Shown piece by piece: positions 50,136 to 50,275 of a DNA stretch of 50,275 nucleotides. Positions within the stretch are counted from its first letter, which is position 1; each line of letters starts with the position of its first letter. A program made the position numbers and the translations under genes. The DNA is from Succinatimonas sp. (GTDB taxonomy: Bacteria; Pseudomonadota; Gammaproteobacteria; Enterobacterales; Succinivibrionaceae), in NCBI GenBank assembly GCA_022779845.1, contig JALEXT010000033.1:1-50275 (forward strand). Reading direction: 5' to 3'. Under the pieces are notes generated by a model. That model was not told the origin of the DNA and ran no database searches. It saw nothing but the letters and a program-made list of their open reading frames with translations.

Positions 50136-50275
50136 TTGACATCCTCCCCTCTCTAAAGAGAGGGGATTCCTACCGATCTCTTGGGAGATCTTCGGCGGGT
50201 TCCTCTTGCTGACCACCAATGTGATTCACTTGGGAGGCGAGCCGGGCAAGTCCTGCCCTTAGTATGTTACGCGCG
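50136..50275 (-). mobile_element. Right end (omegaRNA-like) of an IS200/IS605-type element, truncated by window end
   Basis: Minus strand reads GAACCCGCCGAAGATCTCccaaGAGATCGGTAGGAATCCCCTCTCtttaGAGAGGGGAGGATGTCAA, the known layout of tnpB-associated right ends; overlaps a TnpB C-terminal frame. Confidence 0.8.
50170..50274 (-). CDS. tnpB: TnpB (IS200/IS605 accessory RNA-guided nuclease), C-terminal end only
   Basis: Minus-strand frame ARNILRAGLARLASQVNHIGGQQEEPAEDLPRDR*; ARNILRAG matches the conserved TnpB tail NAARNILRxG. Not in the supplied ORF track. Confidence 0.75.
   Translation of the reverse strand, partial: ARNILRAGLARLASQVNHIGGQQEEPAEDLPRDR

Noticed and set aside
49749-50219. 156-aa minus ORF over the gyrB 3' end
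   Set aside because: Antisense to well-conserved gyrB; its N-terminus is an out-of-frame reading of the IS right end. The real TnpB tail is in another frame (50274-50170).
1-50275. CRISPR array, prophage, toxin-antitoxin or restriction system
   Set aside because: No regularly spaced direct repeats and no matching protein families among the ORFs.

Overview
This is a 50 kb chromosomal window from a gammaproteobacterium. The gene content suggests a Succinivibrionaceae-like lineage, but that placement is inference only. Most of the window is well-packed housekeeping DNA, partly in the classical origin-proximal arrangement: def-fmt-rsmB-trkA-trkH, glyQS, and dnaA-dnaN-recF-gyrB. It also carries menA, rnb, prlC, an aminopeptidase P, pssA, recG, an AsmA-like gene, yihY, typA, glnL-glnG, a CheX/DUF3334-like gene, engB, gmk-rpoZ-spoT, a CobW GTPase, tusA, tRNA-Thr(UGU) and ompA. 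A left-end accessory cluster encodes LemA, a TPM-domain protein, a TPR protein and a clostripain-like C11 peptidase. I found no CRISPR array, defense island or prophage. The points most worth a second look are: (1) an intact NtrC/GlnG ORF that has lost GAFTGA, Walker A Lys, Walker B Asp and the FRxDL arginine but keeps its receiver and HTH, so it looks like a sigma54-independent pseudo-AAA+ NtrC, with an NtrC-like palindrome just upstream of glnL; (2) two perfect parS palindromes (TGTTCCACGTGGAACA) 40 bp apart in the cobW/glyS convergent gap; (3) the 3' end of an IS200/IS605-type tnpB plus its omegaRNA/right-end structure 3 bp after the gyrB stop, and a second, decayed but structurally similar copy just upstream of glyQ; (4) a divergent DnaA with an altered domain IV signature (FKKDHSS in place of GGRDHTT) and no canonical DnaA box that I could see near dnaA; (5) several strong hairpins or palindromes in leaders (rnb, cobW, recF).
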